Assembly (NCBI RefSeq): GCF_030063455.1
Contig: NZ_JASITB010000003.1
Coordinates: 186,001-250,000, forward strand
DNA length: 64,000 nucleotides
Reading direction: 5' to 3'
From: Cryobacterium sp. PH31-O1
Lineage (GTDB): Bacteria; Actinomycetota; Actinomycetes; Actinomycetales; Microbacteriaceae
In this document: positions 33,469 to 42,257 of the stretch, one piece after another
Numbering within the stretch: position 1 is the stretch's first letter
Layout: each line of letters starts with the position of its first letter
Position numbers and translations under genes: made by a program
Notes under the pieces: model-generated
Database searches by the model: none
Told to the model about the DNA's origin: nothing
The model's input: the letters and a program-made list of their open reading frames with translations, nothing else

Positions 33469-33624
33469 CCAGCCTGCACGCTCCCCCGTGGCCGCCAGTC
33501 GCTCAGCCCGACGAGTCGGATGCCGCTGCACCGGATCCTCGCCGAGATCCTACTGCCCGTCGGCGGCAGCATCGGCACCGCGCCGGAACCGGCCGAGGCC
33601 GTATCGCAGCGAGCGCCGCGCGTG

Positions 33625-34464
33625 TCAGCTGTCGATGACCTTCACGAGCACTCGCGCCAACCGCCGACGAATGATGTGGTCGTTGGCCTCGACGCGGTGC
33701 ATCGTGACGTGACGCATCCGCTCGATGATGGTCAGGCTGCCCTGCGCGATGAACGCGTCGAGCGCGCCGTAGATCACGTCGACCGGAACGGTGAGGCTCG
33801 CAATGTCGCTCACCACGGTCTGCGATTCGATGCAGTGTTCCATCGATTTAATGAACGGCGTCCAGGTCTTGTCGGTCAGCTCGAAAATGCCCTTGGGTAG
33901 CAACCGTGACATGAAGGCGGCGTTGGCGAGCGTGAAATCCTTATTGGCGCGCAGAAAATCATAGGCGCGCAGGTAGGCGCTCACCCGCGCCTTAACCCGG
34001 GGGTCGCCGATATCGCTCGGCGAGACGTAGACCGGCGGCCCCACGAGCACCATGCGCGACACCGTGCCGCGACCGGTCAGCCGGCGCCAGGCGGCCGAGA
34101 ACCGACCGTGACGTTCCATCGCCGCATATCGGGTGCTGATCAGGCTGCCAAGCGAATGCCCGACCAGCACGAACGGCTCCCGCAGCTTCAACGAGCGGAT
34201 GGTCGCGGCGAGCGCCCCGACGTGATCCTCCAGCCGGTATTCACACCCGTCCGGCGCCGGCGACTGCCCGAACCCGAGGATATCGACGGCGATCACCCGG
34301 TGGTGGGGGGTCAGCAGCGGGATCACCTCGTAAAAGGTGACCGAGGACGACGCGATGCCGTGTACGAGGATCACGACCGGGCCAGTGCCGGCATCCGTTG
34401 CCACGTGCAAGAGTGGTGGGCGAGGCCGACGCATCCTGCGCATCCGCTTCGCCCACCAGGTCAT
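33625..34464 (-). CDS. Alpha/beta-fold hydrolase
   Basis: A 279-residue cytosolic hydrolase. The oxyanion region is VILVHGIASSS, the nucleophile elbow LVGHSLGSL (Ser near residue 104), the acid Asp in YGALDAFI, and the His in EANDHIIRR, giving a complete triad. It is of general type (esterase, lipase, haloperoxidase-like or C-C hydrolase); the substrate cannot be named. The N terminus is basic (WWAKRMRRMRRPRPP). It begins three bases after a small coiled-coil gene on the same strand, so the two are probably co-transcribed. Confidence 0.85.
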   Translation of the reverse strand: MTWWAKRMRRMRRPRPPLLHVATDAGTGPVVILVHGIASSSVTFYEVIPLLTPHHRVIAVDILGFGQSPAPDGCEYRLEDHVGALAATIRSLKLREPFVLVGHSLGSLISTRYAAMERHGRFSAAWRRLTGRGTVSRMVLVGPPVYVSPSDIGDPRVKARVSAYLRAYDFLRANKDFTLANAAFMSRLLPKGIFELTDKTWTPFIKSMEHCIESQTVVSDIASLTVPVDVIYGALDAFIAQGSLTIIERMRHVTMHRVEANDHIIRRRLARVLVKVIDS

Positions 34465-34467
34465 ACC

Positions 34468-34689
34468 CTAATTATCGTCGCGCAGGGTGGCTTTGAAGTC
34501 ATTCTTGGCCTCGGTGGCATTGCGCTCGGCTTCGGCGTGCTTGACCTCACCCTCGGCCTTCTTCACCTTGGCGTCGGCCTTGGCCTCGTCGACCCGGTCT
34601 TCGATGCGGTCCTTGGCGTCGTCCACCGTCCGGCCGATCTTCTTGCCGGTCGCATCGAGCGCATCCTTGGCATCGTCTACGAATCCCAT
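34468..34689 (-). CDS. Small highly charged helical protein
   Basis: A 73-residue protein of almost only Lys, Asp, Glu and Ala in a heptad-like pattern (DDAKDALDATGKK, EAKADAKVKKAEGEVKHAEAE). It is predicted to be a long amphipathic helix. Similar small proteins are annotated as CsbD-like, LEA-like or MT0933-type stress or antitoxin proteins. None of those assignments is secure here. The ATG has a strong AGGAGG site five bases upstream, so it is certainly expressed. It precedes the alpha/beta hydrolase with a three-base gap. Confidence 0.7.
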   Translation of the reverse strand: MGFVDDAKDALDATGKKIGRTVDDAKDRIEDRVDEAKADAKVKKAEGEVKHAEAERNATEAKNDFKATLRDDN

Positions 34690-34832
34690 GTTGTCCTCCT
34701 GATCGTGATCTGCAGTCGGGCTGAACCGCCGACTCCCCGACCTTACTTCGGGGGCAGACGCCGAGTCCTAATTGTGATCCGACTCCCAGACTGCCTCCAG
34801 CGTGTGCCGTCGGCACGCCCATACAGTGAGGC

Positions 34833-35687
34833 ATGAGACGAACTTGGGGTGTGATCGCGGTGCTTCTGACGACCGTGCTGTTGGCGGGGTGCACGGCGAA
34901 TGGCGCTTCCGTGGGCACCGACTCGTCCGGAGGAAGCGTGTCGGACGGTGTCGTTCCGGCCGAGGGCGCCCCCGACAGCCCGGTCACCGGCACCACCGGC
35001 GACGTCAACACTGCCAACCGCGATGTCATCACCACCGGATCCGTGTCGATCACAGCCACCGACCCGGTCGAAGCGAGCGAAGCGGCCCGCACCATCACCG
35101 AACAGGCCGGCGGCCGGGTCGACAGCCGCAGCGAAAACCCGGCCACCGATATTCAGCCGGCGAGCGCGACCCTCACCCTGCGCATTCCGTCCGATGAACT
35201 CGACCGTACCCTCGTCGAACTCAAGAAACTCGGCCGGGTCAACTTCGTCTCACTCACCGCCCAGGATGTCACGCAGCAGAGCCAGGACCTCGACGCTCGT
35301 ATCACCGCCCTGACCACCTCGGTCGACCGGTTGCTCGCCCTGATGGCATCGGCCACCACGACGGCCGACCTGATCAGCATTGAAAGTGCCCTGTCGAGCC
35401 GGCAGGGCGAGCTGGAAAGCCTGCAGTCCCAGCGCGACTTTCTTGCCGACCAGATCGACTACTCCACCGTGCAGCTCGAACTGGTCTCGGAGGGCACCGT
35501 CGCCTCCGGCGGCCCCGACAATTTCTGGACCGGTATTATCGCCGGCTGGACGGCGCTGGTGACCGCCCTCGGCGGCCTGCTGATCGGCCTCGGAGTGGCC
35601 CTGCCCTGGCTGGTTGTCCTGGCGATTTTCGGGGCAATTGTGCTTCTCCTCGTGCGGCTGTTCGCGCGGCGTCGTAAGGCTGCATAG
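34833..35687 (+). CDS. DUF4349 domain lipoprotein
   Basis: A 284-residue predicted lipoprotein. The lipobox is VLLAGC near residue 20. A Ser/Gly-rich spacer follows, then a DUF4349 region (about 65-225). It starts NRDVITTGSVSITATDP and contains ITEQAGGRVDSRSEN and a coiled-coil-like stretch with LESLQSQRDFLADQIDYSTV. The C terminus has a hydrophobic segment (LPWLVVLAIFGAIVLLLVRLFA) and ends in RRRKAA, so it is anchored at both ends. Function of the family is unknown. It may be co-transcribed with the acyl-CoA dehydrogenase beginning ten bases later. Confidence 0.85.
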   Translation: MRRTWGVIAVLLTTVLLAGCTANGASVGTDSSGGSVSDGVVPAEGAPDSPVTGTTGDVNTANRDVITTGSVSITATDPVEASEAARTITEQAGGRVDSRSENPATDIQPASATLTLRIPSDELDRTLVELKKLGRVNFVSLTAQDVTQQSQDLDARITALTTSVDRLLALMASATTTADLISIESALSSRQGELESLQSQRDFLADQIDYSTVQLELVSEGTVASGGPDNFWTGIIAGWTALVTALGGLLIGLGVALPWLVVLAIFGAIVLLLVRLFARRRKAA

Positions 35688-35697
35688 GCTTATCAGT

Positions 35698-36939
35698 GTG
35701 ACCGAGTTTCTCCCTGCTATAGCCCTGCCCGAAGCACGTCCGGCAGCGCCCGTTTTCGTACCCGACACCGACCAAAACGAGCCGCTGCTTTCTGCGCAGC
35801 TGCTGGACGGCATCCGCTCCCGAGCCGCGGGATATGACCGGGCCAACGCGTTCTTCGCCGACGACCTGGCCGAGCTCGTCGCCGCCGGCTACCTGCGAGC
35901 CCTGGTGCCGGCTCGGTTCGGTGGACTCGGCCGCACCCTGGCGCAGACCGTGCGTGAACAGACTCGGCTCGCCGCGCACGCTCCGGCCACCGCCCTCGCG
36001 GTGAACATGCACCTGATCTGGACCGCCGTCGCCGCAAGCCTCGCCGCTCAAAATGATCACTCGCTCGATTTTCTGCTCGAGGAGGCCGGCCGCGGCGAAA
36101 TCTTTGCTTTCGGCGTGAGCGAACCCGGCAACGACCTGGTGTTGTTCGGCTCGCAAACGGATGCCAGCCCCGCGCCCGGCGGCGGCTATCGGTTCACCGG
36201 CACCAAGGTTTTTACCTCGCTCTCCCCTGCCTGGACCCGCCTGGGAACCCTCGGCCTCGACTCCTCCGACCCGGACGATCCCGCGATCGTCTGGGCTTTC
36301 CTCGAGAGGACGGATGCCGGCATCCGTGTGATGGAGGACTGGAACACCCTCGGCATGCGCGCCAGCCAGAGCCAGAGCACCCTGCTCAATGGCGCGCTGG
36401 CCCGCCCCGACCGGATCGTGCGGCGGCTGCCGGTCGGCCCGAACGGCGACCCGCTCGTGGCCGGAATCTTCGCCAACTTTGAGATTTTGCTCAGCGCCGT
36501 CTACACCGGTATCGGCCAGCGGGCGCTCGAACTCGCTGTCGAGGGCGCGAACCGGCGCACCTCCCTGAAGAACGGCGGTCGCACACACGCCCAGGATCCG
36601 GTGGCGCGCTGGCGGGTGGGCAACCTCGTCATCGCGATGGACGGCATCTACCCGCAGATCGACGCCCTCGCGCGCGCGGTCGACGAACGTTCATTCACGG
36701 TTGGACCGGCCTGGTTCGCCCAGCTGTCCGGGCTCAAATACCGGGCAACACAGAACGCCAAGTTCGTCGTCGACACGGCCGTGCAGGTGGCCGGCGGTTC
36801 CGCCTACAGCGCGACGTCCGAACTGGCACGGCTCTACCGCGACGTGCTCGCGGGTTTCTTCCACCCCTCCGACGCGGATTCCGCACACGCGACCGCCGCG
36901 GCATCCGTTTTGGGCCCCCTGGACGTGCACAGCTCATGA
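35698..36939 (+). CDS. Acyl-CoA dehydrogenase family flavoprotein
   Basis: A 413-residue flavoenzyme. The family plan is clear: helical N-terminal domain (FFADDLAELVAAGYLRALVP), FAD-binding strand region (FAFGVSEPGNDLVLFG; GTKVFTSLSP) and C-terminal helical domain ending in QVAGGSAYSATSELARLYRDV. It resembles the DszC/acyl-CoA dehydrogenase-like branch, so a monooxygenase role is possible. GTG at 35698 is used; the frame extends back into the lipoprotein gene but without a site. Its stop overlaps the ThrE gene as ATGA. No pathway is evident from the neighbours. Confidence 0.8.
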   Translation: MTEFLPAIALPEARPAAPVFVPDTDQNEPLLSAQLLDGIRSRAAGYDRANAFFADDLAELVAAGYLRALVPARFGGLGRTLAQTVREQTRLAAHAPATALAVNMHLIWTAVAASLAAQNDHSLDFLLEEAGRGEIFAFGVSEPGNDLVLFGSQTDASPAPGGGYRFTGTKVFTSLSPAWTRLGTLGLDSSDPDDPAIVWAFLERTDAGIRVMEDWNTLGMRASQSQSTLLNGALARPDRIVRRLPVGPNGDPLVAGIFANFEILLSAVYTGIGQRALELAVEGANRRTSLKNGGRTHAQDPVARWRVGNLVIAMDGIYPQIDALARAVDERSFTVGPAWFAQLSGLKYRATQNAKFVVDTAVQVAGGSAYSATSELARLYRDVLAGFFHPSDADSAHATAAASVLGPLDVHSS

Positions 36940-38282
36940 GTTTCAGCAAGACCACCGCCATCACCCTCGACCATTCCGGCTACACCCGGTCTGTTCTTGA
37001 CCTCACGATGCGCCTCGCCGAGGTCATCTTCACCGCCGGCGCCGGCGCGGAAGACGCGACCGCCGCCATGATTGCGCTCACCCGCGCCTACGGACTCAAG
37101 GGCACCGACGCCAACATCACCCACACGACGATCACGCTCACGCAGGAAGACGCGGTGACGCACGAGTCGATCATTCGCAGCCGCAACGTGAAGTACCGCA
37201 CGCTCGACTACTCCAAGCTCACGGCCACCTCGGAGCTGATTGCGGACATTATCGAGAAGCCGATTGAGGTGAACGACGCGCGCAAGATTCTGGCGACCAT
37301 CGTCAGTTCCAAGCCGCAGGTCCCCCGGCAGTGGCGGCGCATCGGCTGGAGCCTGGTCGGAATGGGCGCCGCCGTGCTGATCGGGGCCGGACCGACGGTG
37401 ATCATCGCCGCATTCATCGCGACCTGGATCATCGACTGGATCACCTCAGTGCTCGATCACCGTCAGGTTCCGTTGTTCTATCAGACCGTCGTCGGCGGCG
37501 CGATCGGCCCGATCGTCGCCGCGATCGTCGGGATGATCGATCCCACCGCGAACCCATCGCTGGTGATCGTGGCGACCATCATCATGCTCCTCGCCGGTGT
37601 CACCACCTTCGGCGCCGTGCATGACACGTTGTCGGGGTTCTACCTCACCGGCACCGCCCGGCTGGTGGAAGCACTGCTGATCACGGCGGGCCTGGTCAGC
37701 GGAGTGTCCGGCTCCGCGCTGTTTTTGGCGCGATTCGGCCTCATACTCGAGATCGATGCGAACCCGATCGTGACGCTCGCCGTGCTGCCGGTGCTGCTCG
37801 CGGCGGCCGTGGTGATCGTGATCGGTTTCGCACTCGCCGTGCAGGTGCCGTGGCGCGCCGTTTGGGTGGTCTGTATACTCGGCGCTCTCGCCGAGTTTCT
37901 GTTCGTCGCCGCGATGGCCGGAGGGTTCGGCCTGGTCTGGGCGTCGGCCGCGAGCGCCCTCGGCGTCGGCCTGCTCGCGGCGGTCGCCGCACGCATGGTG
38001 CGCACTCCCCCGCTCGTGATCATGGTGACGGCCCTGGTGCCGCTCGTTCCTGGGCTCACCCTGTTTCGCGGGCTGCTCAAACTCACGGAGGGCGACATCA
38101 ACGGGCTGCTCTCGCTGCTCACCGCGGCAGGCATCGCGATGGCCCTCGCGGCTGGCGCCCTGCTGTCGCAGTACGTCGTGCAGATCGTCTGGGGACCGGC
38201 CCGCCGCCTCCAGCGCCGCTTCATCGGACCGCTCATGGCGTTGCCGGTGCGGTTGGGCCGCGACGCCACCAAACGTATCTAG
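36936..38282 (+). CDS. ThrE family threonine/serine exporter-like membrane protein
   Basis: A 448-residue protein. The soluble N-terminal region (residues 1-125) contains RLAEVIFTAGAGAEDATAAM and is followed by about ten membrane segments. It joins the DUF1212 (ThrE N-terminal) and DUF3815 parts in one chain, as in corynebacterial ThrE. The last segment includes PPLVIMVTALVPLVPGLTLF, a family hallmark. It would export threonine or serine using the proton gradient. The ATG overlaps the dehydrogenase stop. A hairpin at 38304-38333 probably ends the transcript. Confidence 0.9.
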   Translation: MSFSKTTAITLDHSGYTRSVLDLTMRLAEVIFTAGAGAEDATAAMIALTRAYGLKGTDANITHTTITLTQEDAVTHESIIRSRNVKYRTLDYSKLTATSELIADIIEKPIEVNDARKILATIVSSKPQVPRQWRRIGWSLVGMGAAVLIGAGPTVIIAAFIATWIIDWITSVLDHRQVPLFYQTVVGGAIGPIVAAIVGMIDPTANPSLVIVATIIMLLAGVTTFGAVHDTLSGFYLTGTARLVEALLITAGLVSGVSGSALFLARFGLILEIDANPIVTLAVLPVLLAAAVVIVIGFALAVQVPWRAVWVVCILGALAEFLFVAAMAGGFGLVWASAASALGVGLLAAVAARMVRTPPLVIMVTALVPLVPGLTLFRGLLKLTEGDINGLLSLLTAAGIAMALAAGALLSQYVVQIVWGPARRLQRRFIGPLMALPVRLGRDATKRI

Positions 38283-38303
38283 TCCCCGGCGAATCTGCGA
38301 GGT

Positions 38304-38333
38304 GGCGGCATCCGCTGAAAAACAGATGCCGCC
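38304..38333. terminator. Bidirectional hairpin between convergent genes
   Basis: Arms GGCGGCATC (38304-38312) and GATGCCGCC (38325-38333) around a 12-base A-rich loop, between the ThrE gene and a minus-strand small gene. Confidence 0.65.
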
Positions 38334-38340
38334 CCGCGCG

Positions 38341-38586
38341 TCAGTTGGGAACGTCGGCCTCGCCCTCGTCCTCGGCCACGTCCTCCTCGACGAACCGGTA
38401 GGGGATGGGCTCTTCGGTCTCGCTACCGCGCTTGTAGGTGCGGCTGATCGTCTCGGTGTCTTCGACGGCCTCGAGCACGATCACGTCCTGGTATTCGCCG
38501 TCGACGTATTCCAGCTCCACCTCGGTTCCGGCGGCGATCGGGTTCGGTCCAAAGAGTACTGCCCGGTAGGTGGCGCTATGGCTCAT
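38341..38586 (-). CDS. Hypothetical small acidic protein
   Basis: An 81-residue soluble protein I do not recognise. It begins MSHSATYRAVLFGPNPIAAG, has a beta-rich middle (TEVELEYVDGEYQDVIVLEAV) and an acidic tail (EEDVAEDEGEADVPN). No signal peptide or membrane segment. AAAGG lies upstream of the ATG at 38586 at a workable distance. It is flanked by a terminator hairpin at its 3' side and stands alone. Codon use matches the neighbours, so it is likely real. Confidence 0.6.
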   Translation of the reverse strand: MSHSATYRAVLFGPNPIAAGTEVELEYVDGEYQDVIVLEAVEDTETISRTYKRGSETEEPIPYRFVEEDVAEDEGEADVPN

Positions 38587-38775
38587 GACGGTGACCTTTC
38601 AACGGGTGAGGGGTTCATTGCAGCGACAGCATACGGCACACCGGCAGCCGTGCACAGGGCTCCCACCGGGTTGGCGGGTCGGTCAGCCCGGTCGGTCGCG
38701 CAAGATGACGTTTGCGACAAACCCGCGTATTCTCAAGGTGACGGGGCCCCACGGCTCGGCGCGAAGGAGTACACA

Positions 38776-38898
38776 ATGGCTGACAAATCACCGAAAAAGG
38801 ATGCGACCAAGAAGGTTGCCGACAAGTCCCTCAAGGAAAAGAGGGCCGACAAGAAGGCGAAGTCTGAAGAGACCGCTTCACGGGCCCGCAAGAGCTAG
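38776..38898 (+). CDS. Lysine-rich 40-residue protein
   Basis: A 40-residue protein starting MADKSPKKDATKKVADKS and ending SEETASRARKS, with about a third of residues Lys or Arg. The start is supported by AAGGAG at 38764-38769, six bases before the ATG. The end is supported by a textbook terminator 17 bases after the stop, so this is a complete short transcription unit. It is probably unstructured or nucleic-acid-binding; no family is recognised. A long open frame from 38302 includes it but is not the gene. Confidence 0.7.
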   Translation: MADKSPKKDATKKVADKSLKEKRADKKAKSEETASRARKS

Positions 38899-38915
38899 GT
38901 TCCAACCAGCGCACG

Positions 38916-38949
38916 GGGTGCCGCCACGATCGTGGCGGCACCCTTTTTT
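38916..38949 (+). terminator. Strong intrinsic terminator
   Basis: A perfect 28-base palindrome at 38916-38943 followed by six T at 38944-38949. It ends the lysine-rich small gene. Confidence 0.9.
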
Positions 38950-39060
38950 CATACGTCGAGCCCCACGGCCTGGCCGGTGCACCTTCTCAACGAGGTCCGG
39001 CGCATCGCCTGGCCGTCAGCATCCGTTTTGCCGCCGCCGGCAGCATCGAAAGGACCAGCC

Positions 39061-39930
39061 ATGACCCTGCCCACCGAAGACACCCGTGTGCTCTACCCGA
39101 GCGGCGCCGTCGATACGCAGGCGAGGGTGCTGCACTCCGAGCCGCTGAGTGACGGGCGCTCGGCCGTGCTGCTCGACGCGACCTGCGTGCATCCGGTCGA
39201 TGCGGGCTGGCCCGACCAGGGACCCGACCTGGCGCTGCTGCACCACGGCGCCGCCTTCTGGCCGGTCGAGGACTGCATCGTGGGAGCCACCGACGGCTTG
39301 GCGTTGTACATCGGAGGCGACATTCCGGTGGCCAAGGGAACGCCAGGCTGGGCCTTCGTCGTGGTGCACGTGGTCGATGCGGCCGGGCTGTCCGCCGGCG
39401 ATACCGTGACCGTCGAGGTCGACGAGGGCCTGCGCGATTCCACAAGCGCCGGACACACCAGCTGCCACCTCGCCTCCCTCGCGCTCAACGCCGCCCTCGC
39501 CGTCCGCTGGAAGAAAGAGGTGCGCCCCGACGGCCTCGGCCACCCCGACTTCGACGGCCTCGCCATCGACGAGTCACTGATCGGGCCAAACGCCTCCGTC
39601 GACACCTACCGACTCGGCAAGTCGCTGCGCAAGAAGGGCTTCACGGTCGAGGGCCTGGCCGAGGCGCTCGCCGCGATCGAAACGACCGTCAACGCGACCC
39701 TCGCTACCTGGACCGAAACGGATGCCGCGGTGCGCGTCGACCGCGGCGGCGACCGGTTGACCGACCGCCGCTACTGGGTTTGCGAGCTGCCCGGAACGAG
39801 CGTGCGCATCCCCTGCGGCGGCACCCATGTGAGTTCACTCGGCACGCTCGGTGTCGTGACCGTGACCCTGGGCCTGCACGACCTGGACGGCACCGACGTG
39901 TTGACCATGAACACCTCCGCCTCGCGCTGA
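39061..39930 (+). CDS. AlaX-type alanyl-tRNA editing protein / metal-dependent hydrolase
   Basis: A 289-residue protein with the second-additional-domain (editing) signature: HTSCH at about residues 130-136 (HxxxH) and CGGTH near residue 260, the four zinc ligands of the AlaRS/ThrRS editing domain. Free-standing AlaX proteins hydrolyse mischarged Ser- or Gly-tRNA(Ala). The N-terminal part matches the AlaRS beta-barrel region. ATG at 39061 has AAAGGA upstream. An upstream in-frame extension to 38932 crosses the terminator and is rejected. Substrate choice is not certain. Confidence 0.85.
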   Translation: MTLPTEDTRVLYPSGAVDTQARVLHSEPLSDGRSAVLLDATCVHPVDAGWPDQGPDLALLHHGAAFWPVEDCIVGATDGLALYIGGDIPVAKGTPGWAFVVVHVVDAAGLSAGDTVTVEVDEGLRDSTSAGHTSCHLASLALNAALAVRWKKEVRPDGLGHPDFDGLAIDESLIGPNASVDTYRLGKSLRKKGFTVEGLAEALAAIETTVNATLATWTETDAAVRVDRGGDRLTDRRYWVCELPGTSVRIPCGGTHVSSLGTLGVVTVTLGLHDLDGTDVLTMNTSASR

Positions 39931-39955
39931 CCGTTCGCCCGCAACCCCACAACCG

Positions 39956-40732
39956 CTACGAGGCGTCGGGGCTCACGCGCAGCCGATCGACCGCCTCGAC
40001 GCCGCGAATCTGCACGAGCACTTCCAGGATGCGATCAACGACGCCGACCGACAGCGCCGGGCAGACGATGCTGTACGGACCGAGCTCGTCGAGTCCGCCG
40101 GCGCGCACCCGAATGACCTCCCAGCCGACCTCGTTCAACGCCGCATCCTTCTCCCGATCACTAGCCTCCTTCAGCCCGCGGTGGGAGAGCCCGTCCCGCC
40201 CCGGATCGTCGTATTCAATGGCCACCATCAGGCCGGGAATGATGATGTCGGGCCAGACTTCGGGCTTGCCGAAGAATGTGCGGCTGATTTTGATCGCGTT
40301 CACCCGATGCGGCAAGCGGATGCGTTCGCCCAGCAGCACCCGCAGCCGCTGTTCGGTCTGCGAGGTGCCCAGCCGAAGGGCTGGTTTCATGAACGGCACT
40401 CCGCCCTCGAACCGAGCAGCCGGCGCCTGCGCGTTTTTGAAGCACTTCGGACAGCCGACGCCGGTCAGCACCTCGCGCACGCTCGCGGTGAAGCGCGAGT
40501 GCCCGCGCACGCAGATCCATTCAAACTCAGCACCGATCCGGGTCTCCTGGGCGAGCGCCGCCCGCTCGGCCGGCGCGACCTTCGCCAACAGCTGGCGGCG
40601 GTCGCGCTTGGTTTCGACCAGCAGCATGCAGAGCGGGCAGGGTCGCTGCAGGGTGATGCGCGCCGTGTCGAGCGACGCGCCGTGCCCGCAGCGAAACCGG
40701 ATGCTCGTGCCCGTCGCACTACCGTCAGCCAC
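39956..40732 (-). CDS. Zinc-ribbon protein with C-terminal PD-(D/E)XK-like (DUF559-type) domain
   Basis: A 258-residue protein. The first about 120 residues hold two Cys-rich units, each a Cys/His then a CxxC: RCGH with CPLC, and CVRGH with CPKC. These are zinc-ribbon or treble-clef repeats as in DUF4379-like proteins. From about residue 130 comes a restriction-endonuclease-like fold: VWPDIIIPGLMVAIEYDD (Asp, then Glu-x-Asp) and a following DREKDAALNEVGWEVIRVR, as in Vsr/DUF559 nucleases. GTG at 40732 is chosen because GGGGAGG lies five bases upstream. No methyltransferase or partner is adjacent. It may be a DNA-repair or defence nuclease; this is inference. Confidence 0.7.
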   Translation of the reverse strand: MADGSATGTSIRFRCGHGASLDTARITLQRPCPLCMLLVETKRDRRQLLAKVAPAERAALAQETRIGAEFEWICVRGHSRFTASVREVLTGVGCPKCFKNAQAPAARFEGGVPFMKPALRLGTSQTEQRLRVLLGERIRLPHRVNAIKISRTFFGKPEVWPDIIIPGLMVAIEYDDPGRDGLSHRGLKEASDREKDAALNEVGWEVIRVRAGGLDELGPYSIVCPALSVGVVDRILEVLVQIRGVEAVDRLRVSPDAS

Positions 40733-40959
40733 TGATACCTCCCCTGTTTTCTTCCACGCTAGACACCACCACCGACAGGCGCATCCGCTCAATCCTCCCG
40801 CCTACTATTTGAGGGCTGCCCCCGTCGCGCAGAGAGGGCGATCTGGCGGGCTCCACGCCCAGAGTCCTGCGCATTATGTACGGTCTCAAGGCGAGAGATT
40901 GCGCAATTCCACTCATTGACGCAGAATTTAGGGGTACCCGGTCAGAGAGGACCATCGTC

Positions 40960-42171
40960 ATGAGCATCGTCGTTGACAACACCCCCGTCGTGAGCACCGA
41001 AGCGGATGAGTTCTACACCGGCCCCACCGCCGATTTTTTCTCCTACCACGACCTGCTCACCCCCGAGGAGCAGCAGCTCGTGGCCGAAGCCCGCGCGGTG
41101 TTCGAGCGCGAGGTGCGCCCCGTCGTGGCCGAGCATTGGAACAACGAGACTTTTCCATTTGAGATCATCCCGGTGCTCACCGCCCTCAACCTCGTCGAGC
41201 TATGCGCTCGCGGCAACAATTTCCTGCTGCACGGATTCATGACCCTCGAACTCTCCCGAGTGGATGCCTCGATCTCGACCTTCGTCGGCGTGCACAGCGG
41301 CCTGTTCGCTGCGGCCATCGCCCAGCTCGGCACCGACGACCAGCGCGAACGCTACCTGGCCGACGCCATCTCCCTGCGCAAGATCGGTGCGTTCGCGCTC
41401 ACCGAACCCGAGCACGGCTCCGACGTCTCCCGCAACATGGAGACGACCGCCACCCGCACCGGCGACTCCTGGACCCTGAACGGCGTCAAGCGCTGGATCG
41501 GCAGCGGAACCTTCGCCGCCAACGTGCTGATCTGGGCGCGCGACACCGCAGACGACCAAATCAAGGGATTCATCGTCAGCTCAGCCCTGGCCGGGTTCAC
41601 GGCCGAAAAGATTGAGAACAAGATCGCCCTGCGCATCGTGCAGAACGCCACGATCACCCTCGAGAACGTCGTGGTCGCCGAACGCGACCGGCTGCCCGGA
41701 GCCACGAGCTTTCGCGACACCAACCGGCTGCTCACCAACTCCAGGGTCTGGGTGGGCTGGCAGACCGTCGGACTGCAATTCGCCGCCTACGATTGTGCCC
41801 TGCGCTACGCCCTCGAACGCCAACAATTCAACAAACCGATCGCGTCGTTTCAGCTGGTGCAGGAGAAACTCGTGCGCATGCTCGAGAACGCGACGACCTC
41901 GCTCGGCACGATGGTGCGCATCGCCCAGCTGCAGCAGGCGGGAACGCTGCGGCCCGAGCACGCGGCGATGGCCAAGGCCTCGTCAAGCGCCCGCATGCGG
42001 GAATCCGTGGCGCTGGGCCGTTCGGTGCTCGGCGGCAACGGTATCTCCACCGACTTTGGCATGGCCCGCATCTTCGCCGACGCCGAAGCGCTCTACACCT
42101 ACGAGGGCAGCTACGAGATCAACACCCTGGTGGTCGGCCGCGCGATCACCGGCATCTCCGCGTTCCAATAG
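40960..42171 (+). CDS. Acyl-CoA dehydrogenase (glutaryl-CoA dehydrogenase-like)
   Basis: A 403-residue flavoenzyme. It has ISTFVGVHSGLFAAAIAQLG, FALTEPEHGSDVSRNMETTA and LNGVKRWIGSGTFA (FAD region). The late ADAEALYTYEGSYEINTLVVG, with YEG, matches the glutaryl-CoA dehydrogenase-type catalytic Glu segment. It would oxidise glutaryl-CoA or another short-chain acyl-CoA and pass electrons to ETF. The ATG at 40960 has AGAGAGG nine bases upstream. The gene ends at a perfect 20-base-pair hairpin. No ETF or CoA-transferase partner is adjacent on this strand. Confidence 0.88.
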   Translation: MSIVVDNTPVVSTEADEFYTGPTADFFSYHDLLTPEEQQLVAEARAVFEREVRPVVAEHWNNETFPFEIIPVLTALNLVELCARGNNFLLHGFMTLELSRVDASISTFVGVHSGLFAAAIAQLGTDDQRERYLADAISLRKIGAFALTEPEHGSDVSRNMETTATRTGDSWTLNGVKRWIGSGTFAANVLIWARDTADDQIKGFIVSSALAGFTAEKIENKIALRIVQNATITLENVVVAERDRLPGATSFRDTNRLLTNSRVWVGWQTVGLQFAAYDCALRYALERQQFNKPIASFQLVQEKLVRMLENATTSLGTMVRIAQLQQAGTLRPEHAAMAKASSSARMRESVALGRSVLGGNGISTDFGMARIFADAEALYTYEGSYEINTLVVGRAITGISAFQ

Positions 42172-42200
42172 TGGCTCGGTGCCAGGCAGGGGCGTGAGAC

Positions 42201-42246
42201 AGCGGATGCTGCGGGTCGCCTCACGCGGCGACCCGCAGCATCCGCT
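42201..42246. terminator. Perfect 20-base-pair hairpin terminator
   Basis: Arms at 42201-42220 and 42227-42246 are fully complementary with loop TCACGC. They lie between the acyl-CoA dehydrogenase and a minus-strand pseudogene. Both arms contain the over-represented word AGCGGATGC/GCATCCGCT. Confidence 0.85.
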
Positions 42247-42257
42247 TGGGTAGTGCG

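Noticed and set aside
38302-38898. A 198-residue protein ending in the lysine-rich segment
   Set aside because: The first 158 codons are antisense to a small gene and the intergenic DNA; the ribosome-binding site and terminator support the 40-residue protein alone.
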